Source: Endozoicomonas sp965261315
Lineage (GTDB): Bacteria; Pseudomonadota; Gammaproteobacteria; Pseudomonadales; Endozoicomonadaceae
Assembly (NCBI GenBank): GCA_965261315.1
Contig: CBDHDM010000041.1
Coordinates: forward strand, 1 to 64,000
Direction: 5' to 3'
Length of the DNA: 64,000 nt
Shown here: one piece after another, positions 20,143 to 29,107 of the stretch
Layout of the letters: each line of letters begins with the position of its first letter
Position numbering within the stretch: position 1 is the stretch's first letter
Program-made: the position numbers and the translations under genes
The notes under the pieces: generated by a model
What the model was told of the DNA's origin: nothing
What the model saw: the letters and a program-made list of their open reading frames with translations, nothing else
Database searches by the model: none

Positions 20143-22620
20143 ATGAAACGGTCGGTTAAACTTCTTAAATTCCTGTGCTGGTCACTACTAACAGTAGCCA
20201 GTGGAATTCTGCTTGTCAGTGCGAGTGTCTATTTATACCTCAGCCCTTCACTACCTTCAGTAGAATCACTGCGTGACGCCAAATTACAGACACCTTTACG
20301 AGTTTACTCTCAAGATAACCTGCTCATTGCCGAGTTTGGCGAAAAACGCCGCACCCCTATTCAGTTTGAAGACGCGCCCACACACCTGATCAAAGCTTTC
20401 ATGGCTGCCGAAGATGACCGTTTCTATTATCATCCCGGCGTTGACATCATGGGCCTGATGAGGGCTGCTGTCCAGTTGGTCAGCACCGGCAGCATACAAT
20501 CCGGTGGCAGCACGATAACAATGCAGGTGGCCAAGAACTTCTTCCTGAGCCATGAGCGGGTATTTTCACGAAAATTCAACGAAATCCTACTCGCTTTGCA
20601 AATAGAACAGCAACTGTCGAAGGATGAAATCTTTGAACTCTATCTCAATAAAATTTATCTGGGGAATCGATCTTACGGTGTAGAGTCTGCCGCACAAGTT
20701 TACTATGGCAAATCCATCAACGAACTGAACCTGGCCCAGATCGCCATGATTGCCGGCCTGCCAAAAGCCCCTTCCCGCTATAACCCGATCAATGATCCCA
20801 AGCGCGCAATGATCCGTCGTGACTGGATTCTGGGAAGAATGAAAGACCTGGGTTACGTCACACCTGAAGATTACAGTGAAGCCGTGAACCAACCGGTCAC
20901 CGCCAGCTACCATGGCGCCAAAGTCGAACTTGAAGCCCCCTATATTGCCGAAATGGTTCGGCAGCGAATGTTTGAACAGTATGGCCAGGATGCCTACACC
21001 GAAGGCTTTAAGGTCTATACCACCGTCAGCAGTGACCTGCAGAAAGCTGCAAACCTCGCTGTAGCCAACGGGTTAATGGCCTATAACGAACGTCATGGTT
21101 ATCGAGGCCCTGTCACCAACCTGTTCGATAATGTTCCGGAAGAAGGCTGGCAACAACGAATTAACAAAACCTCATCTTTGGGTATTCTTCTTCCAGCTAT
21201 GGTCACTCAAGTGGGTGAGGAGAAAGTAGAAATCGGCCTTAAGAAGAGTAATACCGGTAAAATCAGCTGGGAAAATCTGAACTGGGCAAAACCGTTCCTG
21301 ACTGTAAACAGCTTCGGCTACTCTCCGAAAACCCCTTCTGATGTTCTTAAAGCCGGTGACCAGATATGGGTAAGAGTCACTGAAGATGGCAGCTACCGTC
21401 TGGCACAGGAGCCTCAGGCCCAATCAGCACTGGTATCAATGCACCCTGAAAACGGTGCCATTCTGGCACTGGTTGGCGGGTATAACTTTTACGACAGCAT
21501 GTACAACCGGGCCACTCAGGCTGTTCGACAGGCTGGCTCTTCCTTTAAACCCTTTGTTTACGCCTCCGCCATTGCCAACGGCATGACAGCAGCCACCATT
21601 ATTAATGATGCCCCGATCGTCTTTGATGATGCAGGACTTGAAGATAGCTGGCGCCCCAATAATGACAATATGAAGTTCAATGGCCCGATGAGGCTCCGGG
21701 AAGGACTTTACCGTTCAAGAAACCTGGTATCCATCCGTGTATTGCGCCAAGTTGGCATTAACAAGAGCATTCAATATCTGACACAGCTCGGTTTCAAAGC
21801 AGAGTCATTAAGCAGAGACCTGTCACTGTCTCTGGGGAATGTTTCCATGACGCCACTTGATTTGGCTGCAGGATACGCAGTTCTGGCCAATGGCGGTTTT
21901 CGTATTGAGCCCTATTTCATTCAGCGAATTGAAACGGTTGACGGGCTGATCTCTGAGGCCAATCCTGCAATAACCTGTAATGAAAGCTGCTTAGCCAGCC
22001 TTAATACAGAAACCATGGAGATTGAAGGTCAGGACGAAAATACGCTCTTTATAGAGCCTGATCTGGCGGACACACTGATACAGGAAGAGATGCCAGATAA
22101 CGAGAGCAAACAACAACCTGCAATCGCCAAATCCGTCATGTCACCACAGGTTAATTACATCATGAATGACATCATGAATGATGTGATATGGAAAGGTACT
22201 GGCCGGCGGGCACAAGCATTAAAACGCCATGATATTGGTGGTAAAACAGGAACCACCAATGACAGTAAAGATGCATGGTTTGTCGGCTTTAACCCAGACA
22301 TACTGACGGCCGTGTGGGTTGGCATGGACGATTACTCCACACTGGGCCGCTGGGAATATGGCGCTAATGCAGCACTGCCAATCTGGCTGGAATACATGCA
22401 TACCGCTCTGGATGGCAAACCGGAGCATAAACGACCACAGCCGGAAGGCCTGGTCACCTTGAAGATATCCCGTGAAACCGGGAAACTTGCCCAGCCCGGA
22501 GATCCAAATGCCATCTTTGAGGTTTTCCGACAGGAAAATGCCCCGCAGCAATTGAGTGATGAAAACCTGCCATCTCTTGGAGAGATGGACCAGGAGTTTT
22601 CACCAGAAGATCTTTTCTAG
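20143..22620 (+). CDS. mrcA: Penicillin-binding protein 1A (bifunctional transglycosylase/transpeptidase)
   Basis: PBP1a polymerises and cross-links peptidoglycan in the periplasm. The open frame starts at 20092, but ATG 20143 (MKRSVKLLKF) follows a CAGGA site and gives an N-terminal positive patch and one membrane helix, as expected, for 825 residues. The transglycosylase domain has AAEDDRFYYHPGVD with the catalytic Glu and GGSTITMQVAKNFFL. A PBP1a-type insert with an OB-like fold follows, then the transpeptidase with SSFK (active Ser), SRN and KTGTTND motifs. The gene is also called ponA in Pseudomonas. It is divergent from pilM, a conserved arrangement. Confidence 0.96.
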   Translation: MKRSVKLLKFLCWSLLTVASGILLVSASVYLYLSPSLPSVESLRDAKLQTPLRVYSQDNLLIAEFGEKRRTPIQFEDAPTHLIKAFMAAEDDRFYYHPGVDIMGLMRAAVQLVSTGSIQSGGSTITMQVAKNFFLSHERVFSRKFNEILLALQIEQQLSKDEIFELYLNKIYLGNRSYGVESAAQVYYGKSINELNLAQIAMIAGLPKAPSRYNPINDPKRAMIRRDWILGRMKDLGYVTPEDYSEAVNQPVTASYHGAKVELEAPYIAEMVRQRMFEQYGQDAYTEGFKVYTTVSSDLQKAANLAVANGLMAYNERHGYRGPVTNLFDNVPEEGWQQRINKTSSLGILLPAMVTQVGEEKVEIGLKKSNTGKISWENLNWAKPFLTVNSFGYSPKTPSDVLKAGDQIWVRVTEDGSYRLAQEPQAQSALVSMHPENGAILALVGGYNFYDSMYNRATQAVRQAGSSFKPFVYASAIANGMTAATIINDAPIVFDDAGLEDSWRPNNDNMKFNGPMRLREGLYRSRNLVSIRVLRQVGINKSIQYLTQLGFKAESLSRDLSLSLGNVSMTPLDLAAGYAVLANGGFRIEPYFIQRIETVDGLISEANPAITCNESCLASLNTETMEIEGQDENTLFIEPDLADTLIQEEMPDNESKQQPAIAKSVMSPQVNYIMNDIMNDVIWKGTGRRAQALKRHDIGGKTGTTNDSKDAWFVGFNPDILTAVWVGMDDYSTLGRWEYGANAALPIWLEYMHTALDGKPEHKRPQPEGLVTLKISRETGKLAQPGDPNAIFEVFRQENAPQQLSDENLPSLGEMDQEFSPEDLF

Positions 22621-22644
22621 CGGTATTCTCAAACAAACGGTATT

Positions 22645-22669
22645 CCAGCTCCTGGTTATCAGGAGCTGG
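22645..22669 (+). terminator. Hairpin after the PBP1a gene
   Basis: CCAGCTCCTG at 22645-22654 and CAGGAGCTGG at 22660-22669 form a perfect 10-bp stem with a 5-base loop. There is no strong T run after it, so termination is likely but not certain. Confidence 0.55.
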
Positions 22670-22755
22670 CTCGGCAATTCTTTGGTACAGATCAAAACCT
22701 TTCCACAATAAAACAGACATAGTGCCCGATTCCAAAGCGAGCGGAACAAAGCATC

Positions 22756-23652
22756 ATGTCGTCATTCTTTGATATGTTAAGCACTTTTGTTGCTGTCGCA
22801 GAAAAAGGCTCGTTCTCAGCGGCGGCAAGAAGTCTGGGCAAAGCACAATCGGGAGTCAGCACAACGATCAGCAACCTTGAAATTGACCTGGGCGTTGATC
22901 TTTTTGACCGTACTCACCGCACCCCTCAGCTAACACCGGCAGGAAGAGCACTCTTGAGAGAAGCGGAAGCTGCACTGATGCATGCTACTCGCCTGAAAGA
23001 GCACGCCTACCGCCTGAGTGCCAGCGAGGAGGAGGAAACCATTAACCTGGCCCTTGATGAGTCACTCCCTTATGCCAGCGTATCCCCCATCTTTGAAGAA
23101 TTTGCCGAAGCATTTCCGGATGTCTCAATAAATATTGAGCACGCTTCCTCAATTAAAACCATGACCCGCCTATCAGACCAGAGCTTGAATATCGCCATAC
23201 TGCTAAGCCAGGATCAGTACAGACAACCACTGAGATTTCAACGCATCGGGCGCATGCTGATCTCTGAGGTCATTCATCACAGCCATCCTCTTGCATCACT
23301 GCCTATTGTCACAACCGGCGACCTTGTTCAGCATAGACAGCTTATATACAGCCGTTCATTGAATTCTCTATTAAAGCAGGAGCATCTTGTATCAACACGC
23401 CAATGGTTCTGTGATAACTATGGGGCAATGATTGCCATGATTAATCAAGGACTGGGCTGGGCAGCCATTCCCAACAGTCTGGTAAAAGACAGACTTGAGA
23501 GTGGTGAATTGAAACGTATCAAGCACGAGATGTACCCTTACACTCAATGGGAAGTCAGTATTGATATGGTTTGGAACTCTCTCTCGAGCGTTGGCAAAGG
23601 CGGACTCTGGCTGCAAAAGCGCTTTGCAAAAGAACCTATTTATTGCGCCTGA
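22756..23652 (+). CDS. LysR-family transcriptional regulator
   Basis: The 298-residue protein has the LysR N-terminal winged helix-turn-helix (residues about 4-62: FVAVAEKGSFSAAARSLGKAQ and the RTHRTPQLTPAGR wing) and a periplasmic-binding-protein-like effector domain. The neighbouring permease/deaminase operon is convergent, not divergent, so the classic LysR target layout is missing. Control of that operon is therefore only a guess. Effector unknown. A hairpin immediately after the stop (23647-23678) probably ends the transcript. Confidence 0.9.
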   Translation: MSSFFDMLSTFVAVAEKGSFSAAARSLGKAQSGVSTTISNLEIDLGVDLFDRTHRTPQLTPAGRALLREAEAALMHATRLKEHAYRLSASEEEETINLALDESLPYASVSPIFEEFAEAFPDVSINIEHASSIKTMTRLSDQSLNIAILLSQDQYRQPLRFQRIGRMLISEVIHHSHPLASLPIVTTGDLVQHRQLIYSRSLNSLLKQEHLVSTRQWFCDNYGAMIAMINQGLGWAAIPNSLVKDRLESGELKRIKHEMYPYTQWEVSIDMVWNSLSSVGKGGLWLQKRFAKEPIYCA

Positions 23653-23678
23653 GACCGATCTTCTGATCAGCCTCAGGC
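23647..23678. terminator. Hairpin between the convergent lysR and deaminase genes
   Basis: GCCTGAG at 23647-23653 pairs with CTCAGGC at 23672-23678, with an inner GATC-TTCT-GATC stem. It overlaps the lysR stop and is placed to serve both converging transcripts. Confidence 0.6.
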
Positions 23679-23697
23679 AAAGTTTATCAATAAAAAA

Positions 23698-24168
23698 TCA
23701 CTTCCAGAATGTATAGTGAGGCTCAAGACACTCTTCCGCCAGAATCCCTCCCAATATTTCAATTTTCCTCTGACCACTGTTTAGCACCGTGTCGCAGGAA
23801 AGACTGCAGGTTGGGTTTTCCGGATGATTACCTGTACATTCAAGCAACTGATGTTCTGTAAAGCCGTAAACCACCCGACCAATACCTGACCAGTAAATAC
23901 TGCCTGAGCACATCGCACAAGGCTCACCATTTATATAGATAGAACATTCATTTAAGTACCCTTCACTGAACTTCATGGAAGCCGCAGTTGCCAGGTTTCG
24001 CTCAGAGTGACCTGTTCTATCACCTGTAGTCACCACGGTATTCTCTGCCTCCAGTAAAATTTCACCTTCAGGACTGACAAGAATACAGGCAAATGGATGG
24101 TTACCATTGCTCACAGAACGCTCAGCAACTTTAATCACATGGCGCATTAAATCTTCGTCGTTTAACAT
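23698..24168 (-). CDS. Cytidine/deoxycytidylate deaminase-family protein (nucleobase or nucleoside deaminase)
   Basis: The 156-residue protein has the zinc motifs of the family: GHSERN (the usual H-A-E read here as H-S-E) supplying the His ligand and catalytic Glu, and PCAMCSGSIYW supplying two Cys ligands. Overall length and the PCAMC motif resemble guanine deaminase GuaD and tRNA-adenosine deaminase relatives, but the exact base cannot be told from sequence. A ribosome site AAGGAAG lies 6-12 bases before the ATG. It is third in an operon behind a nucleobase-type permease and a small ORF, which supports uptake and deamination of an exogenous base. Confidence 0.85.
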   Translation of the reverse strand: MLNDEDLMRHVIKVAERSVSNGNHPFACILVSPEGEILLEAENTVVTTGDRTGHSERNLATAASMKFSEGYLNECSIYINGEPCAMCSGSIYWSGIGRVVYGFTEHQLLECTGNHPENPTCSLSCDTVLNSGQRKIEILGGILAEECLEPHYTFWK

Positions 24169-24195
24169 ATTGCTTCCTTTTGATGATATTTATAA

Positions 24196-24363
24196 TCAAG
24201 CCTGACTATCAGGTTGCCAGTAACAGAATCCCCACGTGGAAATTCCACAACCCAGAAGAAGAACAGCATCACCCGCTGCTGCAAGCGCACCCGCTCCAAG
24301 ACAGCTCATAAATGAGCCAACACTGAGAACAACAATTCCACCTAACGCTAATAACTTATACAT
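24196..24363 (-). CDS. Small hydrophobic protein in the permease-deaminase operon
   Basis: A 55-residue frame begins 2 bases after the permease stop (TGA TC ATG) and ends 27 bases before the deaminase start. An AGGAAG site lies about 6-11 bases before its ATG, inside the permease 3' end. The sequence is almost wholly hydrophobic and small (MYKLLALGGIVVLSVGSFM, then GAGALAAAGDAVLLLGCG), consistent with one or two membrane segments, and ends CYWQPDSQA. I do not recognise a family. The tight packing between two functionally linked genes is the main support. Confidence 0.5.
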   Translation of the reverse strand: MYKLLALGGIVVLSVGSFMSCLGAGALAAAGDAVLLLGCGISTWGFCYWQPDSQA

Positions 24364-24365
24364 GA

Positions 24366-25661
24366 TCAGGCTTCCTGGGTTTTTTGATGACCGGCCAGAT
24401 GTTCATTACCTGTATTCAGCATTTGTAAATGGGTTGCCTTCATGATCAGAGCATATAGAAAGGCAGCTCCAGCCATGGCATTCAGAGATGCAAAGCCAAT
24501 ATCAAACGATATCGCAACACCAATACCTGCCAGCCAGGCAAGAATGGCGTATGGGTTAACCGCTTTGAAAGAAAGGTTTTCGATATGACCTGGATATTGT
24601 CTGTTCCAGAGAAAATAAAAATCAATAAGAACGATACCGGTCAATGGAGGCACGATAATTGACAACCCCTTGAGCATGGCAAATACGGCACCGATCTCAT
24701 AAGGCTTAAACAGTGACAGCACCGATGCCAGAATCATAATCCCGATCATAATTGTCTGTCTGGACGTTTTGGGGAACACACTGCTTAACGTCAAGCCAAC
24801 GCTGTATAAGTTGGCGCTGTTGGTTGTCCACAGGTTGGTGGTTAACAGCACAAAAGCAGGAATAACCAGCCCCAGACCAAACAGAATTTCAACCAGATCC
24901 CACTGCTGAGAAGCAGCCCCCACAATGGCGCCAACGCCAATAATAAAGCTGTTCACAATTAACAGTCCGGTAGCGCACCCGGCGACTACATGCTTTGATG
25001 ACCGGGCAAACCGGTTAAAATCAGCAACCGTTGTGGATGCACCAAAAATCCATGTACCAAGAACCAGCCCGACGGCGGTCATAAAGTCCATGGTTTCTTC
25101 ACCGGAGAAAGTCGCTACTGCAGCCCACCCTCCTCCATCCTGAATAGCACGCATCGCTGTTGCCAGACAGAGCATAATCATGGTCGGTATTGAAACCAGC
25201 CCCACCACGCTCATCCATCGCATGCCTTTCAGGGCAAACAGCCCCATAAAAAGACAGGAGGCAATCATGGCCAGTGCTTCAAAGAAGGGACTCAACTCAA
25301 AATAAACAGCGATCAAATGACCAAACAGAGCCGCCTGAATGACATACCACCCTAACTGGATAAAGGCGTACATAATGGCGGGAATTTTTGCACCGAGACT
25401 GCCAAAACTGAACCGGCAGATCAGCGCAAAGGTATAACCGGTCTTATAGGCAATAATGGACATCAGTGACGAAACAACCGTTAGAAAGAGGTTTCCCACC
25501 AGAATTGCCCAGAACAGTGTTTCCAACGACATCCCTGCCGCCATCCCCGCTCCTGCCATCATGCTGACAAGAATAAAAACATAACCTACCCATACCGACG
25601 TTATCTGCCAGAACCCCCTTCTGGCATCCCGTGGAACGGCTGTTCGCTCATAGTCACTCAT
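24366..25661 (-). CDS. NCS1-family nucleobase permease (CodB-like)
   Basis: A membrane protein of 431 residues with about 12 hydrophobic segments, resembling the cytosine permease CodB. Family-like stretches include GFWQITSVWVGYVFILVSMMAGAGM near the N-terminus and DFNRFARSSKHV between helices. The start at ATG 25661 (MSDYERTAVP) is preferred over the longer frame to 25691 because it follows a GGAGA site. It is first in an operon with a small ORF and a deaminase, so the likely substrate is cytosine or another base. Not called codB because the deaminase partner is not of the CodA type. Confidence 0.85.
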   Translation of the reverse strand: MSDYERTAVPRDARRGFWQITSVWVGYVFILVSMMAGAGMAAGMSLETLFWAILVGNLFLTVVSSLMSIIAYKTGYTFALICRFSFGSLGAKIPAIMYAFIQLGWYVIQAALFGHLIAVYFELSPFFEALAMIASCLFMGLFALKGMRWMSVVGLVSIPTMIMLCLATAMRAIQDGGGWAAVATFSGEETMDFMTAVGLVLGTWIFGASTTVADFNRFARSSKHVVAGCATGLLIVNSFIIGVGAIVGAASQQWDLVEILFGLGLVIPAFVLLTTNLWTTNSANLYSVGLTLSSVFPKTSRQTIMIGIMILASVLSLFKPYEIGAVFAMLKGLSIIVPPLTGIVLIDFYFLWNRQYPGHIENLSFKAVNPYAILAWLAGIGVAISFDIGFASLNAMAGAAFLYALIMKATHLQMLNTGNEHLAGHQKTQEA

Positions 25662-25865
25662 TGTTATTCTCCAATGCCATCCAGGGAACATTCTCGATTA
25701 GACATGTGGCCAACACCCCATGATTAAGCGAGAACGCACCCTGACATAACCGTTGTAATCAACGTGAAAATCGCAGCGACAGACGACATGAGACTTCAAA
25801 AATGGAAGGGAGAAAAGATAGGTTCTATCAGAAAAACAGATAGGTCAGTAAATATTGAAAAGGGA

Positions 25866-25921
25866 TAAAAACAAATAAAGCGAAGACGTGCTTCTGAATA
25901 CCATTCAGGCACGCTTCGCTT
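25866..25921 (-). terminator. Rho-independent terminator after the malic enzyme gene
   Basis: AAGCGAAG at 25878-25885 pairs with CTTCGCTT at 25914-25921, and the stem continues inward with CTGAAT/ATTCAG. On the - strand it is followed by TTATTTGTTTTT. It lies 35 bases beyond the malic enzyme stop. Confidence 0.85.
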
Positions 25922-25955
25922 GTCGTGATATCAAGACTGGAAATCCAGTAATAAA

Positions 25956-27212
25956 TCAAATATCCGAAACAGAGTTCAATGGATAATGAGCAGGATACTC
26001 AGCCCTGGCAACGCCGGAGTCTACCGCAGCCCGGGCCACAGCAGCTGAAACTCTACCCAGCAGGCGAACATCCATAGGCTTGGGGATAATGTAGCCTGAC
26101 CCAAAGCTGAGCTCACCTCCACCATAGGCATTCACCACTTCGTCAGGAACCGGCTCTTTTGCCAGTTCACGAATAGCATTGACCGCGGCAATCTTCATCT
26201 CTTCATTGATGCGTGAAGCCCGCACATCCAGTGCTCCCCTGAAGATAAATGGGAAACCAAGTACATTATTCACCTGATTTGGATAATCCGAACGTCCAGT
26301 CGCCATGATGACATCCGGGCGAACCTCTCTGGCCAGTTCTGGTCGAATCTCAGGATCCGGGTTTGCACAGGCAAAAACAATGGGGTTTCTGGCCATTTTC
26401 TCAAGCTGCTTTGGAGAAAGCAGATCAGGACCTGAGACTCCCAGAAAGGCATCGGCACCATCGATAGCATCATCCAGCGTACGACAGCTGGTTTCAACCG
26501 CAAACGTCGCCTTGTATTGATTAAGATCGTTCCGCTCTGAGTGAATCACCCCCTTGCTGTCCAGCATCAGAATGTTCTCAGCCTTGAAGCCGCAGCTGAT
26601 CAGCAATTTCACACAGGCAATGGCTGCAGAACCTGCACCAAGGCACACCAGTCGCGCCTCTTCGATGTTCTTTCCTGCAATCTCCAGCGCATTCAGCATG
26701 GCCGCTGCAGTAACAATAGCGGTACCGTGCTGATCATCGTGAAAGACCGGAATATCACAAGCCTCAATGAGGCGACGCTCAATTTCAAAGCACTCTGGTG
26801 CTTTGATATCTTCGAGGTTAATACCCCCAAAGGTGCAGGCAATTCGTTTAACGGTATCAATAAACGCCTGAGGGCTTTCAGATTCAACTTCAATATCAAT
26901 GGAGTCAACACCCGCAAAACGCTTGAAAAGCAATGCCTTTCCTTCCATAACCGGTTTACTGGCCAGTGCACCCAGATTTCCAAGCCCAAGAATGGCAGAG
27001 CCATTGCTGATTACTGCCACCAGGTTACCCTTGCCAGTATATCGATAGGCATCCTCCGGATTTTCAGCAATCGCCCGCACCGGCTCCGCGACACCCGGGC
27101 TATAAGCCAGTGAAAGATCCATAGCCGTTTCTGCTGGCTTGGTAATTTCGATCGAAATCTTTCCAGGTTTTGGAAGAGCGTGATAATCAAGAGCGGCTTG
27201 CTTCATTTCCAT
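25956..27212 (-). CDS. maeB: Malic enzyme (short form)
   Basis: Malic enzyme oxidatively decarboxylates malate to pyruvate, giving NADPH or NADH. The 418-residue product is the short bacterial form without the phosphotransacetylase-like C-terminal extension of E. coli MaeB. SLAYSPGVAEPV (residues 34-45) holds the catalytic Tyr, the metal/substrate segment FHDDQHGTAIV follows, and LGAGSAAIACVKLL is the nucleotide-binding loop. Cofactor preference is unclear from sequence, so the symbol is by similarity. A short malic enzyme gene near the nuclease, rpmE and priA also occurs in Pseudomonas. Confidence 0.9.
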   Translation of the reverse strand: MEMKQAALDYHALPKPGKISIEITKPAETAMDLSLAYSPGVAEPVRAIAENPEDAYRYTGKGNLVAVISNGSAILGLGNLGALASKPVMEGKALLFKRFAGVDSIDIEVESESPQAFIDTVKRIACTFGGINLEDIKAPECFEIERRLIEACDIPVFHDDQHGTAIVTAAAMLNALEIAGKNIEEARLVCLGAGSAAIACVKLLISCGFKAENILMLDSKGVIHSERNDLNQYKATFAVETSCRTLDDAIDGADAFLGVSGPDLLSPKQLEKMARNPIVFACANPDPEIRPELAREVRPDVIMATGRSDYPNQVNNVLGFPFIFRGALDVRASRINEEMKIAAVNAIRELAKEPVPDEVVNAYGGGELSFGSGYIIPKPMDVRLLGRVSAAVARAAVDSGVARAEYPAHYPLNSVSDI

Positions 27213-27288
27213 GAGTTTTTTACTGATATAGGGGGGAGGTTATATGAAAACCCAGAATATATGATGGAAATGTGGGGAACAAGGTCAA

Positions 27289-28098
27289 TTACGGAAAAAG
27301 CCTGACAGATGCTTTCTGGTAAACCAGAATCATCCAGCGTTTATAACCCTTCTTCAGTTTCCGCCCCCCCTCTGACCGGTCAACCATCCACCCTCTGACC
27401 TCAATATTTTTATTCAGCCATTTGCGAGTAGCGCCAGGGGAAGCGGCAGCATCACCGGACAATCTGAGCACAACATTACCCTCCAGAGTCACCCAGATCG
27501 GACCGGACCGACTTTCAGTTATATCAACCACCCGACCACTGACAATGGCAAACCCGGGATTTAGTGTCGAGGATGTCAAAGATACAACCGACTCGACACC
27601 CCAGACACCTGAATTCTGCGAGCGGGCAATACTTTCCTGTTCGGCAAGGCAACGCTCATAGTCACTGACAGGGGTAAAAAAAACCTGAAAAGCCAGTCCC
27701 TGACGCAAAAGCTCAGATTCAATTGAAGAACCATCTTCTAAAAAAAGATGCCCCAAATAACGGCCGTAGTTATCCCGCGATGTTGTAGAAGGAATATAGA
27801 GCAGTGACTTATTGTTGGTCAGTCGTTTTTGAAGATAGTCTCTGGCGGCATCACCATAAGGCTCAGCAATTTTATCTTCATGGGCGACTTCTGGCGCATT
27901 GATGGCGGAAAAACGAATTTTACGACCATCTTTGAGGCGAACAGTATCACCATCAATCACATTGTCCAGCCATACGTGCTCGACTCTGTCATCATTATTC
28001 AGATAGCAATCACTGGCGCTGGCAAAACCGAAGAAAAAAATGGCAATAAAAAAGGCGACTGCAAGTGCAGTCGCCTTTATAAACCTTTCGGTCTTCAA
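27289..28098 (-). CDS. Secreted thermonuclease (SNase-like)
   Basis: A calcium-dependent staphylococcal-type nuclease domain follows an N-terminal signal sequence. Visible active-site parts are IDGDTVRL (Asp), KIRFSAINAPE (Arg), EPYGDAARDYL (Glu) and RDNYGRYLGHLF (Arg). A C-terminal extension of about 100 residues has an OB-like character. The open frame reaches 28140 inside rpmE, from a TTG; I prefer TTG 28098, which gives a textbook signal peptide (MKTERFIKATALAVAFF) and about 269 residues. No ATG is available. The rpmE terminator hairpin lies inside the signal-peptide codons, so expression may depend on read-through or on a promoter within rpmE. Confidence 0.8.
   Translation of the reverse strand: MKTERFIKATALAVAFFIAIFFFGFASASDCYLNNDDRVEHVWLDNVIDGDTVRLKDGRKIRFSAINAPEVAHEDKIAEPYGDAARDYLQKRLTNNKSLLYIPSTTSRDNYGRYLGHLFLEDGSSIESELLRQGLAFQVFFTPVSDYERCLAEQESIARSQNSGVWGVESVVSLTSSTLNPGFAIVSGRVVDITESRSGPIWVTLEGNVVLRLSGDAAASPGATRKWLNKNIEVRGWMVDRSEGGRKLKKGYKRWMILVYQKASVRLFP
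28045..28078 (-). terminator. Rho-independent terminator of rpmE, embedded in the nuclease signal-peptide codons
   Basis: AAAGGCGACTGCA (28051-28063) and TGCAGTCGCCTTT (28066-28078) form a perfect 13-bp stem. On the - strand the stem is followed by a run of T. It starts 34 bases past the rpmE stop. Confidence 0.85.
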
Positions 28099-28111
28099 AC
28101 CAGCAGCTCGA

Positions 28112-28330
28112 TTACTTGCTGCCGCCGCCAAGTTTGCCAAAACGCTTGTTGAAGCGCTCGATACGGCCGCCGGTATCCATCACCTTCTGAGTGCCGGTGT
28201 AGAATGGGTGGCACTTGGAGCAAACTTCAATACTCAGGTCTTTGCACAGAGTAGAGCGAGTCTGAATCTTGTTACCGCAGCTGCAGCTAACAGTGATTTC
28301 GTCGTAGTTAGGATGGATATCCTGCTTCAT
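28112..28330 (-). CDS. rpmE: 50S ribosomal protein L31 (zinc-binding type)
   Basis: A 72-residue ribosomal protein of the C+ type, with the zinc ligands C16, C18, C37 and C40. The start is ATG 28330, following GAGGAAG; the open frame beyond it is not homologous. The highly basic C-terminus (GGRIERFNKRFGKLGGGSK) is normal. It is divergent from priA, as in Pseudomonas. A strong terminator follows directly. Confidence 0.96.
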   Translation of the reverse strand: MKQDIHPNYDEITVSCSCGNKIQTRSTLCKDLSIEVCSKCHPFYTGTQKVMDTGGRIERFNKRFGKLGGGSK

Positions 28331-28635
28331 TTGAGCTTCCTCGAACGGGTGTATGCCGCCACCTGACTTTCTACACGAGCCTTTAAAGGCTCCGGAGACA
28401 GGCACCGCAAACGGTATCCACATCAGCATAACAGCTGAGAGGGTAATTAGAGGCGGGGATATTACCAGAGATTATCCTTAAGGGAAACAGTCTTATGTTC
28501 GTCCAAGGTACAGGACATACCACTATGTTAAACACCTATAATAAATTTGAAAGCAATGAAAAATAACCCAAAAAATTAATAGGTTAGCGTTAAAAAAACA
28601 GTAGCCTTGTATAACCCTTAACTGTGAGAAAAGCC

Positions 28636-28999
28636 ATGAGTTTAACCGTCTGGGAACCCTTACATGATATGAAAATGCTACTGGATAAGTACAACAGCAT
28701 TTCCAGAAAAGCCCCGATCAGAAGCGACGATCGAGCCATAGGTTCTGTCGACATAAGGTATCAATGTCACTGTTGAGAACAATGCACTCACGATAAAAGG
28801 AGAGAAGAATAAAGAGAGAAAAGACCGCAATCACCACAGGATAGAATGTATTTACGGTTCATTTATCTGAAGTTTTATGCTGCCACAGGCCATTAGAGCG
28901 GATTGAATTCATGCTAAATAACATAATGGCACACTGCATCTGAGCATTCTCAAAGCAGAAGAAATGAAGCCCAGGCAGATCAAAGTCAACATTAACTGA
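28636..28999 (+). pseudogene. Decayed small heat-shock protein (Hsp20 family)
   Basis: The frame from ATG 28636 opens MSLTVWEPLHDMKMLLDKYN and reaches SVDIRYQ, the standard beginning of Hsp20 proteins. From 28766 a second frame gives VTVENNALTIKGEK, HHRIECIYGSF, SFMLP, then NGTLHLSILKAEEMKPRQIK to a stop at 28997. This is the alpha-crystallin core and C-terminus, in order. The roughly 20 residues usually between them are missing, the frame changes, and stops interrupt at 28868, 28904 and 28919. The total is about 364 bp against roughly 440 bp for an intact gene. It cannot make a functional chaperone. It lies in the rpmE-priA gap. Confidence 0.8.
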
Positions 29000-29107
29000 A
29001 GCCTTTTCTTTTAAGTCCCACCACAACCTTCCCCAATCGGTTTCTGTTCAAGCCTATTGCCTGTTCCTGTATCATTCCAACGTTAGGAATAACAAGATGG
29101 AACCTGA

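Noticed and set aside
23647..25661. LysR regulator controlling the permease-deaminase operon
   Set aside because: The genes are convergent, so the usual shared divergent promoter is missing; no binding site was found to support it.
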